Assembly (NCBI RefSeq): GCF_016743815.1
Contig: NZ_CP061035.1
Coordinates: 3,593,001-3,657,000, forward strand
DNA length: 64,000 nucleotides
Source: Sphingomonas aliaeris
Lineage (GTDB): Bacteria > Pseudomonadota > Alphaproteobacteria > Sphingomonadales > Sphingomonadaceae
Direction: 5' to 3'
The position numbers and the translations under genes are program-made. Positions 26,276-35,200 of the stretch are shown here, one piece after another. Below the pieces are notes generated by a model. The model saw nothing but the letters and a program-made list of their open reading frames with translations. It made no database searches and was not told the origin of the DNA. Numbering within the stretch: the first letter of the stretch is position 1; every line of letters begins with the position of its first letter.

Positions 26276-27940
26276 TCACCGCCCCTGAGAACGCCAGCGC
26301 TTGATCGTGCGCGCGATGATCTGGTCCTCGCCGCCCGACTGACGCCACAGATCGGAGAAGATCGGATCGTCCGACGCAGGGCGGCGATTGTCGTCCAGAT
26401 CGTCGAACGAGACGCGGATCGGGATCGCGACGCCTTCGCCGCAGATGATGCATTCGCGGTTGCGCAAGGCCGGGATCGAATCGAGGAACCCGCGCGCACC
26501 CTCGGGCATCGCGGCGCGGACGAAGGCCTGATCGCGATCGTTGTTCAGGCGCATCGAGATGATCGTACCACACTGCGACAGCACGCCTTCGGCCAGATCG
26601 GACGGGCGCTGCGTGATCAGGCCCAGCGACACGCCGTATTTGCGCCCTTCCTTCGCGATGCGACCCAGGATACGGCCGACCGATGACGAGTCCGCATTCC
26701 GCTCGTTGGGAATGTACCGGTGCGCCTCTTCGCAGACGAGCAGGACGGGGCGCTGCGCCTCGCCGCGCGACCAGATCGCGAAATCGAACACCATGCGGCT
26801 GAGCATCGCGACGACGACCGACGTGATCTCGCTCGGCACGCCCGATACGTCGATGATCGATATCGGTTTTCCGTCGCCCGGCAGGCGGAAGATGCGCGCC
26901 AGGAAGTCGGCCATCGTATCCGCGACGAGCATGCCCGAAAACATGAAGCCATAGCGCGGATCCGCCTTGATCTCGTCGATCTTGGTCTTGAGCCGCAAAT
27001 AGGGCGCGGTATCGCCCGCACGATCCATCTTGCCCATTTCGAGCGAAATGATGTTGGTCAGGTCGCTGAGCAGATAGGGGATCGGCGCGTCGACGGTCAG
27101 CTTGCCGATCTCCTGCCCCAGCCGCCCCTTGCCGCGCGCGATCAACAGGCATTTGGCGAGGATGTCGGCATCGATCTGGCTGTCGGACCCCTCTCTCGTG
27201 ACGAACACCTCGCAATGTTCCTCGAAGTTCATCAGCCAGTACGGCATCTGCAGATTGCCGACGTCGTAGAGCGCGCCGTTCGTCTTGAACGCGGTCGCAT
27301 ATTCCCCGTGCGGATCGATCATCACGACATGACCTTGCGGCGCCAGTTCGCAAATCCGGTGCAGGATCAACGCCGCGCCGGTCGACTTGCCCGTACCGGT
27401 CGATCCCAGCAGCGCGAAATGCTTGCCGAGCATCGCATCGACATACATCGACGCGCGGATATCGCGCGTCGGATAGACGGTGCCGATCTCGATCGTCGCG
27501 CGGTCTTCGGCCGCGTAGATCTGCTTGAGATCGGCGGTGGAGACGGGAAACACCTCGCATCCCGGATTCGGGTAGCGCGTCACGCCGCGACGGAACTTGT
27601 AGAGCTTGCCGGTCAGCCGCTCCTCGTCGCCTTCGCCCAGGAAATCGACCTGCGCGACGATGCGTCCGTCCTCCAGGGCGTTGGCGCCCCCGACCAGCCG
27701 CAGCGAGCGGATATTGGCGATCAACCAGGTGCCGCCGACGCGCATCTTGATCTGGCTGCCGACCGATCCGGCGCCGGCAATGGCGGGATCGGAACTGCCC
27801 GCCGTCGCGACGAGCGCATGCGAATCGATCATCACCTGGCTGCTCGATCCGGCGATTTCGAGTACGATGCCGATCGGTGCGCCGACCAATACGGCCGGGG
27901 CGCTCATCGCGAACGCGTCGCTGCCCATCATCTCGGTCAT
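26276..27940 (-). CDS. HerA-like ATPase with DUF87 domain
   Basis: A hexameric FtsK/HerA-superfamily P-loop ATPase of 554 residues. The N-terminal ~100 residues form the HAS-barrel-like domain (APAVLVGAPIGIVLEI). Walker A is FALLGSTGTGKSTGAAL, Walker B is VLLVCEEAHRYIPNE, then SLGLITQRPSDLAEGVLSQ and the arginine-finger region SMRLNNDRDQ. Archaeal HerA works with NurA in DNA end resection, and some bacterial homologues sit in defence systems. Here no NurA, Sir2 or nuclease gene is adjacent, and this long bacterial form is widespread in alphaproteobacterial chromosomes. The role is unassigned; DNA translocation or pumping is the inference. Confidence 0.88.
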   Translation of the reverse strand: MTEMMGSDAFAMSAPAVLVGAPIGIVLEIAGSSSQVMIDSHALVATAGSSDPAIAGAGSVGSQIKMRVGGTWLIANIRSLRLVGGANALEDGRIVAQVDFLGEGDEERLTGKLYKFRRGVTRYPNPGCEVFPVSTADLKQIYAAEDRATIEIGTVYPTRDIRASMYVDAMLGKHFALLGSTGTGKSTGAALILHRICELAPQGHVVMIDPHGEYATAFKTNGALYDVGNLQMPYWLMNFEEHCEVFVTREGSDSQIDADILAKCLLIARGKGRLGQEIGKLTVDAPIPYLLSDLTNIISLEMGKMDRAGDTAPYLRLKTKIDEIKADPRYGFMFSGMLVADTMADFLARIFRLPGDGKPISIIDVSGVPSEITSVVVAMLSRMVFDFAIWSRGEAQRPVLLVCEEAHRYIPNERNADSSSVGRILGRIAKEGRKYGVSLGLITQRPSDLAEGVLSQCGTIISMRLNNDRDQAFVRAAMPEGARGFLDSIPALRNRECIICGEGVAIPIRVSFDDLDDNRRPASDDPIFSDLWRQSGGEDQIIARTIKRWRSQGR

Positions 27941-28011
27941 CAGTCTGTCCCCCGGGGATTACCGACCCATCCTATGCAGCGAAGGTAAAGATAGCGTTCC
28001 GTCGTAAGGGG

Positions 28012-28770
28012 TTAGATGCGGCGAGCGATCCAGCCCGCGGCCCATCCGAACAGCACGGAGACGGCAACCGCGACCAAACCATAGAGGATCGCGTGATTGT
28101 CCGCTGATCGCGCGACGAATCGTTCGAACCCGGACTTGCGGATGTCGATGTCGCGCGTGGCGGCGGCGAGGACGCGGCCGTCGCGGATCAGGAACGTCTC
28201 CGCCGTGAAGCGCCCGACCGGAACGCGCGCGGGAATTGAAACGCGCCCGCGATACAGCACGCCATCGGTGATCTCGACCGCGCCGGGCGCCTCGTAATAC
28301 AGGCCCGCGCGCCGTTTCAGATCGACCAGCCCGCGCGCGAACCGGTCCTGCTCCGCGGGCGGCGCATTGCTCGCGGGCGACAATTGCAGCGAATCCAGCC
28401 CGAGTTCGTAGATCGCCTGCGTACGATCGTCGACTAGACGCTTGATCGGTTTGGACGAGACGATCGCGTAGAAACTGGGCGCCGATCTGTAGCGCAGGCG
28501 CGAGGCGTTGACCCAGATGCCCGCGACCTTCTCCTTTTCCCGGACCAAGATCGACTGGACCGGTCCTTTGACGACGATCACCACGTCCGTCGGCTTGGTA
28601 TCGTCGGGCAATCGTCCGCCCGGATACAGGATCGCGCCGAACAGCAGCAATTCGGCGCCGGTGAACGAATAGGCGATCTCGATATTGCGCTGCGATACGT
28701 CGGGCACCAACACGGGCTTCGCCTGCGCCATCAGCAGCGGCGCGAGAACCAGCGGCAGGATCCGCCTCAC
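28012..28770 (-). CDS. TIGR02186-type envelope protein
   Basis: A predicted exported, membrane-anchored protein of 252 residues starting with GTG at 28770. Its signal peptide is RRILPLVLAPLLMAQA. DVSQRNIEIAYSFTGAELL, LFGAILYPGG and VVIVVKGPVQSILVREKEK are typical of the alphaproteobacterial TIGR02186 family. A single C-terminal membrane helix (YGLVAVAVSVLFGWAAGWI) ends the protein. No biochemical function is established. Its GTG start overlaps the stop of the TauE gene (GTGA), and this pairing with a TauE/SafE permease is typical of the family, which suggests it assists transport of a sulfur-containing or related anion. Confidence 0.85.
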   Translation of the reverse strand: MRRILPLVLAPLLMAQAKPVLVPDVSQRNIEIAYSFTGAELLLFGAILYPGGRLPDDTKPTDVVIVVKGPVQSILVREKEKVAGIWVNASRLRYRSAPSFYAIVSSKPIKRLVDDRTQAIYELGLDSLQLSPASNAPPAEQDRFARGLVDLKRRAGLYYEAPGAVEITDGVLYRGRVSIPARVPVGRFTAETFLIRDGRVLAAATRDIDIRKSGFERFVARSADNHAILYGLVAVAVSVLFGWAAGWIARRI

Positions 28771-29681
28771 GACAGTTCGACCGAATATATCTCGTCCGGG
28801 CGCCAGCCGAGGCCGAGCGCGATACGTACCGCGACGAGCAGGACGATCATCGCCAGCGCGAGCCGGAGATATTCCGGTCTCGCCTTGCCGGCGAAGCGTA
28901 CGCCCGCCTGCGCGCCGATCACCGATCCCAGCAGCAGCAGCCCGGCGAGGACGATATCCACCGCCTTGGTGGTCGTCGCGTGCACCATCGTCGCGGCGGC
29001 GGTGACGAACAGCGTCTGGAACAGCGACGTACCAACCACAACGGACGTCCCCATGCCGAGCAAATACAGCATCGCGGGGACCATGATGAACCCGCCGCCG
29101 ACGCCCAGCAGGATCGTCAGGATGCCGGTGAAGAAGCCGAGCAGCAGCGGGGCAAGGGGTGAAATGTACAGGCCCGACGCGTAGAAGCGCGTGCGGAGCG
29201 GAAGCGCGGCGACGAGCGGATGATGCCGCCGCTTCATCGGCCGCGCCGACTGGCCGGATCGACGGGCGGCGATCGCGCCCCAGGATTCCTTCGCCATCAG
29301 GCCGCCGATCGATCCCAGCATCAGGACATAGACGATCGCGATGACGATATCGATCTGGCCGCTCGCCTGTAACAGCCGGAAGATCCACGCGCCCGCCAGC
29401 GATCCGACCACCCCGCCCGCGACCAGCACCCCGCCCATCTTGAAATCGACGCCGCCCCGCCGGACGTGCGCGAACACGCCGGAGATGCTCGCGCCGGTCA
29501 CCTGGCTGGCGGACGATGCGGCGGCGACGGTCGGCGGTATGCCATAGACGATCAGCAACGGCGTGGTCAGGAACCCGCCGCCGACCCCGAACATGCCCGA
29601 CAGCATCCCCACGCCACCGCCGAGCAGGACGATGAAGATCGCGTTGACCGAAAGATTGGCGATGGGCAGGTACAGGTCCAC
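28767..29681 (-). CDS. TauE/SafE-family permease
   Basis: An inner-membrane transporter of 304 residues with about eight helices, of the TauE/SafE (DUF81) family that exports sulfite, sulfoacetate and similar anions. The two family repeats are visible as LLGGGVGMLSGMFGVGGGF near the N-terminus and GFFTGILTILLGVGGGFIMV in the second half. Other hydrophobic stretches include LVAGGVVGSLAGAWI and LAGLLLLGSVIGAQAG. A basic cytoplasmic loop (ARRSGQSARPMKRRHHP) lies between the halves. Substrate unknown. It is translationally coupled to the downstream TIGR02186 gene. Confidence 0.9.
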   Translation of the reverse strand: MDLYLPIANLSVNAIFIVLLGGGVGMLSGMFGVGGGFLTTPLLIVYGIPPTVAAASSASQVTGASISGVFAHVRRGGVDFKMGGVLVAGGVVGSLAGAWIFRLLQASGQIDIVIAIVYVLMLGSIGGLMAKESWGAIAARRSGQSARPMKRRHHPLVAALPLRTRFYASGLYISPLAPLLLGFFTGILTILLGVGGGFIMVPAMLYLLGMGTSVVVGTSLFQTLFVTAAATMVHATTTKAVDIVLAGLLLLGSVIGAQAGVRFAGKARPEYLRLALAMIVLLVAVRIALGLGWRPDEIYSVELS

Positions 29682-29747
29682 AAGCCCGGACTAACCGCTA
29701 AGCGGCGCGGGCGGAAGCGGTTGCAGGCCTATCCGCCGTTCTGGGAC

Positions 29748-30650
29748 CTAGAAATCCGCGCCGACCGTCAGAGCCAATCCCGAATCCGGCGTGGCATTGC
29801 CGGCGATCCTTTGGCGCCAGTCGAGCCGCACGCGAACTTTCTGTGGACCGATCGGCACGTTAGCGACAAGCGACGGGCCGAGATCGATACGCGACACATC
29901 CCGTTGTGCGGCGCCCCACGCGCCCGCGCCAAGATCGAAGCGTACCCTGCCGAGCAATGCGACCGGATGAGTGATGCGAACCGCCCCGTCTGCGAAGCCT
30001 TCGCCCCCGTCTCGCGCGATCGCGCCCGCCTGTGCATAGCCCTCGGCGGCGAAGCCGCGCCCGATCCGGCGGGGACCAAAGCCGCCGACGATCCCGATGC
30101 CCGGCCCCCCGCGCCCCCCGTTCAACCCGATCCGGTGTTCGGCGATCAGCCGCACCGGCAGGCGCGTCGGTTGCCAGTCGACCCCAAGCGCCAGTTCCTG
30201 CGCGCCGGGGCCAAGCGGGGACGTGATTCGCGCGGCGAGAGCGAAGCGGCGGCTGGCATCCAGCGCATAGGTGATGCGAGCCCCCGCCTGCGACCCACCC
30301 AGTTGCGGCCCCAGAACGCCCGCGATCGGACCGCTGCCGCCCCGGGCGACGAGCCAGAAACTTCCCCCGAAACGCGAGAGCGGCGGCTGGCGGGGCGGGA
30401 CGAGCGCCGGACGCACGGACGCGACGATGCCTGCCGCAGCAGCGCGTCCGATCCCGTCCGGCACGGGTTCGGAGCCAGGACGATCCCGTTCTCCGCTCAT
30501 GACCCTCCGCAGGACGACCGGCGGGTGCGGCCGCGACCGATGCTCCGGTCGTGATACAGGCGGTTTCGCCCGCGGCAGCAGGGCAACAACCGTCGCAGGT
30601 GTGGGTCGCGTGTCGGTCATCGGTGTTCGGGAAGCGGTGGCGTCCGGCAT
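29748..30650 (-). CDS. Hypothetical protein, probably outer-membrane or secreted
   Basis: Not recognised as a characterised family. About 300 residues from ATG 30650 (or 290 from ATG 30620). The first ~110 residues are Pro/Arg-rich and low in complexity. The rest is rich in alternating Gly, hydrophobic and Arg residues in repeated strand-like segments (AGARITYALDASRRFALAAR, AVRITHPVALLGRVRFDLG, GPQKVRVRLDWRQRIAG) and ends with aromatic Phe (LALTVGADF), as outer-membrane beta-barrels do. It directly follows the NrfB-like glycosyltransferase gene on the same strand with an ~80-base gap. In other bacteria that gene is paired with an envelope protein, so a joint role at the cell surface is the inference. 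Confidence 0.65.
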   Translation of the reverse strand: MPDATASRTPMTDTRPTPATVVALLPRAKPPVSRPEHRSRPHPPVVLRRVMSGERDRPGSEPVPDGIGRAAAAGIVASVRPALVPPRQPPLSRFGGSFWLVARGGSGPIAGVLGPQLGGSQAGARITYALDASRRFALAARITSPLGPGAQELALGVDWQPTRLPVRLIAEHRIGLNGGRGGPGIGIVGGFGPRRIGRGFAAEGYAQAGAIARDGGEGFADGAVRITHPVALLGRVRFDLGAGAWGAAQRDVSRIDLGPSLVANVPIGPQKVRVRLDWRQRIAGNATPDSGLALTVGADF

Positions 30651-30730
30651 GGGCCACCATAGGATCGCAGCCCGAATCGCGATCCAGCCGCTGCATGTCA
30701 CGCCCAGAAAGCGCAGCGGGCGGCCGACGA

Positions 30731-32128
30731 TCACCTTTCGTGCAGATCGTCGGGAAAGGCATGTGCCGTCTTGTCCCAGCGGAGCGCCGCACCACGCAGC
30801 ATCGCGATATATTGGAACACGGCGCGCTGCGCGGCGGCGAGTGCGATGAAATTCCCCACCACCGCCCGGGGCAGAGACCACAAAGCCTGTCGCCAGCCAT
30901 AAGCGCGCCCGGTGAACGCCGCCCGCACCGCCAGTCGCCAGACGAGCAGACCGGAATTGATCGTCAGCAACACCGTCATGGCGGGCGACAATGCGACCGG
31001 CGGGATACCACTGATCGCGTGCAGTATCGCGGACGTCGCCCAGAACAAGGCCGCCAGATAGGCCGCTATCAGTACCAGAACGGCGACGGGCGCGCGCCGG
31101 TCGCGCATCCGCATCCAGTGTTCGCGCCAGTCGCGCGCGCGGCCCCATCCCACCCGGTCCCATCCGGCGAGCGCAATCCCGATCATCCACCGCGTCTTCT
31201 GCCGGACCGCCGCGTCGATCCGCGCCGGAAAATAAGCCCGCACCGCAACGATCGGCCCGCCGGGATATTCCGCGATCCTTGCGAACACACCGCCACCGCG
31301 CCGCTTTCCCGCGTCCAGTCCCGCGATCAGCAGCCCCAGTTCGTAATCCTCGGTCAGGCTGCCCGCATCGAAGGGCGCGCCGTGTCGCCGCTCGGCGATA
31401 TGGCCGAGACAGATCCGTTCGATCGCGCAGCCGACCCCGGCCAGCGGCAGGCTCGCCCCGAGCGCCTGCCGCACCACCAGCGTCTTGCTGTGCGCCTCGG
31501 CGAATTCGTCCGCATAATGGCCCGAGACGAAGCGTGCGCGCGGATCGATCAACGGGTGAACCGGCAACTGCACCACCGCATGCCGCTCGGTCATGACATC
31601 GAAGATGCGCAACTCGGCCGGATGCACGACATCCTCCGCATCGTGCAGGACGATCGCCTTGACCGGCATGCCGTCGCACATTTCGTCGCGGAGCATCGCG
31701 CGCCAGATCGTGTTGAGGCAATCGGCCTTGGTCGTCGGCCCATCCTCCCGCCCGACGATCAGCCTGACGCGCGGATCGCGCGCCGCGACCGCCGCCACGG
31801 CCCAGATCGTCGCACGATCGTTGGGATAGGTGCCGACATAGATGCGATAGTCGGGATGGTCGAAACGGGCGAGCGCGTTGGACAGCATCGCGCCGATCAC
31901 CGCGGCCTCGTCCCAGGCGGCAACGAACACGGCGATGCGGCCCGGCTCGTCCGGAGACCTAAGGTCCGCAACGGACGGAACGGCACCCCGCCGTCCGCGA
32001 TGACGAGCATAGACCAGATCGATCGTCGCATCGTCGATTCCTCCGATCAAGAACCCGATCGCGGCGAACAGCATCGCCTCGCGGGCGCACACATCCACGA
32101 CGGCAATGATGCCAGTCCAGCCGTCCAG
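30731..32128 (-). CDS. Membrane glycosyltransferase, NrfB-like
   Basis: A processive-type family-2 glycosyltransferase in the inner membrane, similar to the NfrB/NrfB group named for phage N4 adsorption. After an N-terminal membrane segment (AMLFAAIGFLIGGIDD) comes the GT-A domain. IAVFVAAWDEAAVIGAML binds the nucleotide sugar, AIVLHDAEDVVHP is the metal site, SLTEDYELGLL holds the acidic base, and RQKTRWMIGIALAGW is the QxxRW-type motif. C-terminal helices include VAVLVLIAAYLAALFW. The start is unclear: CTG at 32128 has GGGGGA upstream and keeps the first helix, while the first ATG is at 32074. The product is unknown; a surface polysaccharide is likely. Confidence 0.82.
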   Translation of the reverse strand: MDGWTGIIAVVDVCAREAMLFAAIGFLIGGIDDATIDLVYARHRGRRGAVPSVADLRSPDEPGRIAVFVAAWDEAAVIGAMLSNALARFDHPDYRIYVGTYPNDRATIWAVAAVAARDPRVRLIVGREDGPTTKADCLNTIWRAMLRDEMCDGMPVKAIVLHDAEDVVHPAELRIFDVMTERHAVVQLPVHPLIDPRARFVSGHYADEFAEAHSKTLVVRQALGASLPLAGVGCAIERICLGHIAERRHGAPFDAGSLTEDYELGLLIAGLDAGKRRGGGVFARIAEYPGGPIVAVRAYFPARIDAAVRQKTRWMIGIALAGWDRVGWGRARDWREHWMRMRDRRAPVAVLVLIAAYLAALFWATSAILHAISGIPPVALSPAMTVLLTINSGLLVWRLAVRAAFTGRAYGWRQALWSLPRAVVGNFIALAAAQRAVFQYIAMLRGAALRWDKTAHAFPDDLHER

Positions 32129-32281
32129 ATGAAGTCCCCCGATTCCGTCCCGAAACCCGATACGCAATCTACATGTTTCGCAAGTGCAACCATGGCGCAA
32201 GGGCGGCGAGTTAAGTGCCGCAAACTGCGCTGGATCGCGATCCTCAAAACCACTATCCCGGACCAAACGGGGGGTGCCGGA

Positions 32282-35200
32282 ATGAACATCGCATGGCGCA
32301 TCGCACTTCTGACGCTGGCGATCGCGCCAGTCGCCGGGTTCGGCGATAACAGCCCGCAGGTCATCATGGCGACGCCGGGGATCGGTGGCGGCGCGATAGA
32401 ACGCTTCACCGCGCGCTTCAGCCAGCCGATGGTCGCTTTGGGCGATCCGCGCGCCGCCAGTCCCTTCACCGTCGCATGCCCGGTCGAGGGCGAGGGCCGC
32501 TGGGTCGATCCGCAGACCTTCGTCCACGAATTCAAATCGCCCCTGCCCGGCGGCACGACGTGCGACTTCAAGCTCCGCAGCGATCTGAAGAGCGCCGGTG
32601 GCTATGCCGCGACCGGCCAACGCGCGTTCAAGGTGGATGCCGGCGGCCCGGTCGCGCGCGCCGTATTGCCCGCGCAATATGATGGCGAGATCGAGGAAGG
32701 GCAGGTCTTCCTCGTCGCCGCCAACCTGCCCGCGACACCGTCATCGGTCGCGGCGAACGCCTATTGCGCGGTCGACGGTTTGGGCGAGAAGATCGCGGTC
32801 GACGTGCTGCCGGCGGACGTGCCGGCAACGTTGCTCGGCGAGATCGGCACCGAAAGCTGGACGGTCCGCAGCTTCCTGGAAAGCGCCGGGCTGCCCGCGA
32901 CGATACCCGCAAGCGCCGCAGATCGGCAAAAGGCATTCGCCGGGGTCACCGCACTAAAATGCCGCCGCCCTTTGCCGGCCGGACGTGAGATGGCGTTGGT
33001 CTGGGGCGCGCGGATCGCCGGCGCCGGGGGCAAGCTGGCCGGGGCGGATCAGCGGTTCGACTATACCGTGCGCAAGCCGTTCACCGCGCGGTTCGAATGC
33101 AGCCGCGTCAACGCGCAGGCGGGATGTTCGCCGGTCGAAAAGGCGCATGTCCGCTTCACCGCGCCGATCGCGATGTCGGATGCCGCGAAGATTGCCATCA
33201 CCACCGCCGACGGAAAGACGATCGCGCCGGTGTTCAGCGATGACGACAAGAAGAAAGCCACGATCAGCGACATAGGCTTTGCCGCCCCGCTGCCTTCGGC
33301 GATGACGGCGAAACTGTCGATTCCCGCCGGGTTGAAGGACGAAAGCGGCCGCGTGCTCGCGAATGCCGAGCGCTTCCCGCTCGACCTGCGCTTCGACGAG
33401 GCACCCCCGCTGGTCAAGTTCGCCGCGAAATTCGGCATTATCGAGGCCAAGGAGGGCGGGATCCTGCCGGTCACGGTGCGCAATATCGAACCCGCCTTGC
33501 AGGGCCGCACGAGGGGTGTCGAGGGTCAGTCGCTGCGCGTCGACGGATCGGACGGCGACGTGGCGCAGTGGTTGCGCACGGTCGACAAGTCCGACGAATA
33601 TGCATCGCACGAGATCAAGCGCGGCAAGGAGACGGTGCGGATCAACGACACCGGATCGCAGCCCGTCCTGACGAGCGCCGCGGGCGCATCCACGCCGTTC
33701 CAGCTTGGCCTGCCCGGAAAGGGCAAGGATTTCGAGGTCGTCGGCGTACCGCTGACCAAGCCCGGATTCTATGTCGTCGAGCTGGCCAGCCCGGTACTCG
33801 GCCAGGCGCTGCTCGGGCGGAAAGCGCCGCGCTACGTGGCGAGTGCGGCGCTGGTCACCAACATGGCCGTGCATTTCAAATGGGGCCGCGAACGCAGCCT
33901 CGCCTGGGTCACCGCGCTCGACAGCGGCAAGCCCGTCGCCAATGCCGAGGTGCGCGTGACGGACAGTTGCACCGGGCGGCTGCTCGCGCGCGGGACGACC
34001 GACCGATCGGGCGGACTGTACGTCCCACCGGGTCTGCCAGAGGTCGAAACCTATGGCAGTTGCGAGAACGGGTCGTCCGCGCCGCTGATGATCTCCGCCC
34101 GCGCCGGTGACGATTTCAGCTTCACTCTGACCAGTTGGGGCGAGGGCATCCGCCCATACGATTTCGACCTGCCCTACGGCTATGACGCGCGCGAGGAGAT
34201 CCTGCACACCGTGTTCGATCGCGCGCTGGTGCGTCAGGGCGAGACGATCAACATGAAGCATATCGTCCGCAAGCCGCTGGGCGCGGGCTTCGCGCTGACC
34301 CCGGCCTTCACCGGTACGCTGCGCCTGTCGCACCGCGGATCGGATACGCAGTTCGACATGCCGCTGTCGGTCGATGCGAGCGGGATCGGGGAATCGAGCT
34401 GGACCGCGTCGGCGGGCGCGCCGATGGGCGATTACGATCTGCAGGTGATCGTCGGCGACCGCACGATCTATACCGGCCAGTCGTTCCGCGTGGACGAATA
34501 CAAATTGCCGACGATGCGCGCGAGCGTCGCGGGCCCGAAGGACGCGGTCGTCCGCCCGAAGATGCTGCCGCTCGACCTGTTCGTCGGCTATCTGTCCGGC
34601 GGCGGCGCGTCGAACATGCCGGTCGATCTGCGCGTCGGCTATTCCACGCACGGCGACTCCCCGAAGGATTACGAGGCGTACAGCTTCGGCGGGATCGACA
34701 TTGCCGAAGGCGTGAAGCCGCTGAACGGTGACGGCGAGGAGGACAGGACGCCCCTGCCCCCGACCCAGACCCTGCCCTCCACGCTCGGCGGCGACGGCAC
34801 CGCGCGCACGACGATCGACGTGCCGCAGACGCTGGCCGACACGACCGACATGCTGGTCGAGATGGATTATCAGGACGCGAATGGCGAAGTGCTGACCGCG
34901 TCGCGCCGCATCCCGATCTTCATGTCGGGCGTGCAACTGGGCGTGAAGACCGATGGCTGGCTGATGAAGCAGGACGATCTGCGCCTGCGCTTCGTCGCGC
35001 TGGATACGGACGGCAAGCCGATCGCGAACCAGAAGATCTCCGTCGCCCTGTACAGCCGTCAGGTGCTGACCGCGCGCCGCCGGTTGATCGGCGGCTTCTA
35101 CGCCTATGACAATCAGATGCGCACGACCAAGCTGTCGGGCACGTGTTCGGCCAGCACCGATGCACAGGGCCTCGCCCAATGCGCGGTCGATCCCGGCGTG

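Noticed and set aside
26276..27940. HerA-like ATPase as part of an antiphage system
   Set aside because: No NurA, Sir2, DUF4297 or other nuclease partner is adjacent. Neighbours are an M23 peptidase and a TIGR02186/TauE pair, and this long form is common in alphaproteobacterial chromosomes.
30551..32281. Open frame extending the alpha-2-macroglobulin gene upstream by about 570 codons
   Set aside because: It lies opposite the glycosyltransferase gene, is Arg/Pro-rich nonsense, and the signal peptide at 32282 marks the true start.
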